DNA of 64,000 nt, taken from the NCBI RefSeq assembly GCF_029855045.1, contig NZ_CP123228.1, positions 3,658,001 to 3,722,000 on the forward strand. The letters are read 5' to 3'. Positions 61,672 through 64,000 of this stretch are shown in pieces. The notes below the pieces were generated by a model. That model had not been told where the DNA came from. It made no database searches and saw only the letters and a program-made list of their open reading frames with translations. Source of the DNA: Piscinibacter sp. XHJ-5 (GTDB lineage Bacteria; Pseudomonadota; Gammaproteobacteria; Burkholderiales; Burkholderiaceae_C). Every line of letters begins with the position of its first letter. Positions within the stretch are counted from its first letter, which is position 1. The position numbers were made by a program, and so were the translations under genes.

Positions 61672-61975
61672 CAGCACCACCTGCGCCCGGTCGAGGTGTT
61701 TCCCTACCGGGGGCACCGTATCGGGACGATGAACAACAACGGCTGGCAGAAGGTGCGCCGCGAGGTCGGGCTGCGACGCCTGCGCGTGCATGACCTGCGC
61801 CACACGTTTGCCTGCCGGCTGCGGGCGGCCGGCGTGTCGGAGGAGGATCGCTGCGCGTTGCTCGGCCACGCCGAGCACTCGATGTCCGGGCACGATGCGA
61901 GCGCCGATATCGGCCGCCTGCTGCGACAGGCGAACTGGTGCTCAACCGGCAGGAGACCCGCACGGTGCTCCGCAA
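61672..61975 (+). mobile_element. Tyrosine recombinase (phage-type integrase) C-terminal fragment
   Basis: The frame reads HLRPVEVFPYRGHRIGTMNN, then RLRVHDLRHTFACRLRAAGV with the HxLRH catalytic motif and LLGHAEHSM with the expected LLGH box, and DASADIGRLLRQAN. After a frame change near 61932 the end LVLNRQETRTVLRN follows. The catalytic Tyr of the usual HYxS is replaced by Asp (GHDASAD), so it would be inactive even without truncation. No att site was recognised. Confidence 0.82.
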
Positions 61976-63849
61976 TGATCTCGCAGCGACTCGCACAACA
62001 CGACCGCGTTGCGCCCGCCGGCCTTCGCCTTGTAGAGCGCCGCGTCTGCGCGTGCCAGCATCAGAGAGACGGAATCCGACGAGTCGATCACCTCCGAGAC
62101 ACCAATACTGATCGTCAACCGCAACGGACCCGCCGAAGTCGCGACAGGCGTGCATTCGATGCCATCGCGCATTCGCTCGGCGATGTGCTCTGCCTGATCC
62201 ACGGAAGCATCAGGCAGGAAGACGACGAACTCCTCTCCGCCCAGGCGTCCAAGCCGGTCGCGGCTGCGAAGACCCGCCGGGAGCGTGCGCGCAATGTGCC
62301 GAAGCACTTCGTCGCCCACCGAGTGCCCGTGCGCATCGTTGACCTGCTTGAAGTGGTCCACGTCGATCATCAGGACGCTCAGCCGTCCACCGCGCGCGCG
62401 GACGAGGTGCATCAGGCTTTCCGCATATGCGAAGACCGCGCGGCGATTGGGAAGCCCTGTCAGCTCGTCGGTGGAGGCCAGTGCGCCCAGCAACCTGGCC
62501 TCTCGAACCTTCTTCACCGCATACGCCACGGCGACGAGAAGGAGCAGCACGAAGAGCGCGATCGCCGCGGCCTGAGTGCGGCGCAGGCGACGGTCCCGCT
62601 CGTTGAGCCTCTTCAGCGCTTCCAGGGCCTCGATGTCCTGTGCGCGATTGAATTGCGCGCGCAGGCGTGCGGCCTGCTCGGACTTGCGCTGCTCCTGCAG
62701 GCGGGCATCAATCTCCTTCCATTTCGCGAGCGATTCGTACGCTTCGCGCCAGCGGCCAAGCCCGCGCTGTGCAAGGGCATTGGCCTGCCACCAGTCACTG
62801 CTCAGCACGTCTTCATTCAGCGAGAACACCTTGGCTTCGGTGCCTTGCAGAGCCGCCGCCGCTTCCGCCGCCCGGCCGACCGCCGCCAGCAATCGGGCGC
62901 GCAGCAGCGTGCTTCGGACCACCTGCATGGGGTCGTCCTGGCCGGCGAGTATCTCGAGGGTTCGCTCGATGTGCCCGAGGCCCTCCCCGGGACGGTCCAG
63001 GCTCAGGAGCGTGGCGGCCAGCCCGTGCTCTGCATAGGCCTCGCCTGCCTTGTCGTTGGTGCGCCTGCACATGGACGCCGCCTCTCGAAACGCCACGAGG
63101 GCCTCGGGCCAACTGGCGCGGCTGTGATGAATTTGCCCGACTCCAAGCGCGTAGACGGCATCGTCCCACACGGCCCCTCTGGCGCGCGCATTCGTGCGCA
63201 GGTCCTGCAGCAGACGCAATGCCTCGTCGAAGTCGCCGACGCGCTTGTAGTGGTTGGCAAGGTGGCTGCGGCAGCGTTCGAGGTCGTGGCCGAATCCGCG
63301 CGATTTCAGCAACTCGCAGGCTTGGAGCAGCTCGTCCTGTCCCCGCAAGAAGGCGCCGCTGCGGGAATGGTGAACACCGCCTTCAAGGAGGGCCAATGCA
63401 CGGGCGTGGACCAGCGAGTCAGCGCTTGACTGGGCGAGCACTTCTGCGAGCTCGCGTTCACCGGCAGCCGTATTCCCGATGCCGATCTGCGCGCCCGCGT
63501 GGCAGGCGCGCAGCTTCAGCCAGGCCAGGAGGACCGGTTCCGTCGTGGGAGTGCCAGCGCTGCGGATGCCTGCGTGGGCGACATTCGATGCCTGCTTCTC
63601 ATCGATGTCCGTCAGAATTCGGCAATCGACCTCGTCCACGCCAAGGCGCAGATCGGGCTGCCCTGAGTGCATGGCTTCGTCGCGCAACGACTCCAAGGCC
63701 AAGCGTGCGCCATGAGGGTCGGCGCCAGCCAGCGTGCGAACCAGCTCCAGCCGCTGAGCGAAGGTTTCGGCTGCCAGCGCCGCCGGAAGAACCAAGGCTA
63801 GCGCCAGCGGCAGCGCCGCCCCGCGGAACAAGCAGGAAGACAGACTCAT
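61942..63849 (-). CDS. Exported/membrane TPR-diguanylate cyclase (GGEEF)
   Basis: The 635-aa protein has a signal peptide (CLFRGAALPLALALVLPAAL), a periplasmic helical region of TPR-like repeats to about residue 410 (DLERCRSHLANHYKRVGDFD, GVGQIHHSRASWPEALVAFR), one membrane helix near 445-465 (AAAIALFVLLLLVAVAYAV) and a cytoplasmic GGDEF domain (DELTGLPNRRAVFAYAESLM, then LGRLGGEEFVVFLPD) with an intact active site. It should make cyclic di-GMP in response to a periplasmic or peptide signal. The last 20 residues (CESLRDHCGAPCGSPAG) overlap the recombinase fragment antisense and are probably not original. Confidence 0.9.
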   Translation of the reverse strand: MSLSSCLFRGAALPLALALVLPAALAAETFAQRLELVRTLAGADPHGARLALESLRDEAMHSGQPDLRLGVDEVDCRILTDIDEKQASNVAHAGIRSAGTPTTEPVLLAWLKLRACHAGAQIGIGNTAAGERELAEVLAQSSADSLVHARALALLEGGVHHSRSGAFLRGQDELLQACELLKSRGFGHDLERCRSHLANHYKRVGDFDEALRLLQDLRTNARARGAVWDDAVYALGVGQIHHSRASWPEALVAFREAASMCRRTNDKAGEAYAEHGLAATLLSLDRPGEGLGHIERTLEILAGQDDPMQVVRSTLLRARLLAAVGRAAEAAAALQGTEAKVFSLNEDVLSSDWWQANALAQRGLGRWREAYESLAKWKEIDARLQEQRKSEQAARLRAQFNRAQDIEALEALKRLNERDRRLRRTQAAAIALFVLLLLVAVAYAVKKVREARLLGALASTDELTGLPNRRAVFAYAESLMHLVRARGGRLSVLMIDVDHFKQVNDAHGHSVGDEVLRHIARTLPAGLRSRDRLGRLGGEEFVVFLPDASVDQAEHIAERMRDGIECTPVATSAGPLRLTISIGVSEVIDSSDSVSLMLARADAALYKAKAGGRNAVVLCESLRDHCGAPCGSPAG

Positions 63850-64000
63850 TGCGAACGCCGGGCAGCAACCCTGTGCGCTCTATCGACGCGTTGCGGCCTG
63901 AGCGTAGGTCCCAATCGGCGGCCGGCGTGCACTCCTGCACGCCAGCGCGGCAGGCGCGCCTTTGCGACGTCCCGATGACGGGCTGAAGCGCGGCGACACG

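Noticed and set aside
55560..61975. A genomic island or prophage with active mobility
   Set aside because: Only fragments of IS110 and of an integrase are found; no structural, replication or attachment features are visible.
63850..64000. Start of another gene at the right edge
   Set aside because: No family, start signal or promoter could be supported in these last 151 bases.

Overview
The window is high-GC DNA with dense, GC-rich-codon genes and a Burkholderiales-type gene order: zapA followed by 6S RNA, pmbA/yjgA/mog, cysE/trmJ/suhB, rpsU/yqeY. It most likely comes from the chromosome of a free-living betaproteobacterium near the Rubrivivax/Leptothrix/Roseateles group. That placement is inferred from gene content and protein style only. 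Nothing suggests a plasmid or an intact prophage.

Layout. 1-2.4 kb: cobalamin uptake (btuB and the start of btuC, minus strand) behind a cobalamin riboswitch. 2.4-5.6 kb: zapB-like/zapA, 6S RNA, an EVE-domain protein, a TauE exporter and a PAS-GGDEF protein with a degenerate active site. 5.7-17.8 kb: an assimilatory nitrate/nitrite island. It holds an ANTAR regulator fused to nitrate-sensor (PilJ-type) repeats, narK, a fused PP2C phosphatase/Ser-Thr kinase, nirB, nirD, nasA, ybiB and the siroheme gene cobA. Two sigma-54 type promoters and an ANTAR-type hexaloop hairpin can be read directly in the DNA, so nitrogen control plus nitrate-dependent leader control is the likely logic. 17.9-33.7 kb: mostly housekeeping genes, plus a Cache-domain two-component system next to a DctPQM TRAP transporter.

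33.7-41.4 kb is accessory DNA. A truncated PEP-CTERM gene and a broken IS21 istB precede three consecutive lipoproteins: a GH74 xyloglucanase-type enzyme, an unrecognised protein and a GH30 xylanase-type enzyme. Each has its own low-complexity linker encoded by short DNA tandem repeats, and together they look like a surface hemicellulose-degrading set. 42.3-54.5 kb is a minus-strand lipid cluster: fatty-acid hydroxylase, AraC regulator, wax-ester synthase/DGAT, esterase, phasin, acyl-CoA ligase, SRPBCC protein, SdsA1-type alkylsulfatase, GMC alcohol oxidase and aldehyde dehydrogenase. Read as a pathway, these could take alkyl sulfates or long-chain alcohols through aldehyde and fatty acid to acyl-CoA, with wax ester or neutral lipid as a side store. 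A LysR gene is divergent from it across a perfect inverted repeat.

55.5-62 kb is a scarred region: an IS110 fragment, an ArsR/AHSA1 pair, a GlxA-type regulator and a short-chain dehydrogenase both broken by several indels, two intact quinone-oxidoreductase-type genes, and an Old Yellow Enzyme fragment abutting a tyrosine-recombinase fragment. The window closes with a TPR-containing diguanylate cyclase whose C-terminal tail runs antisense into the recombinase fragment.
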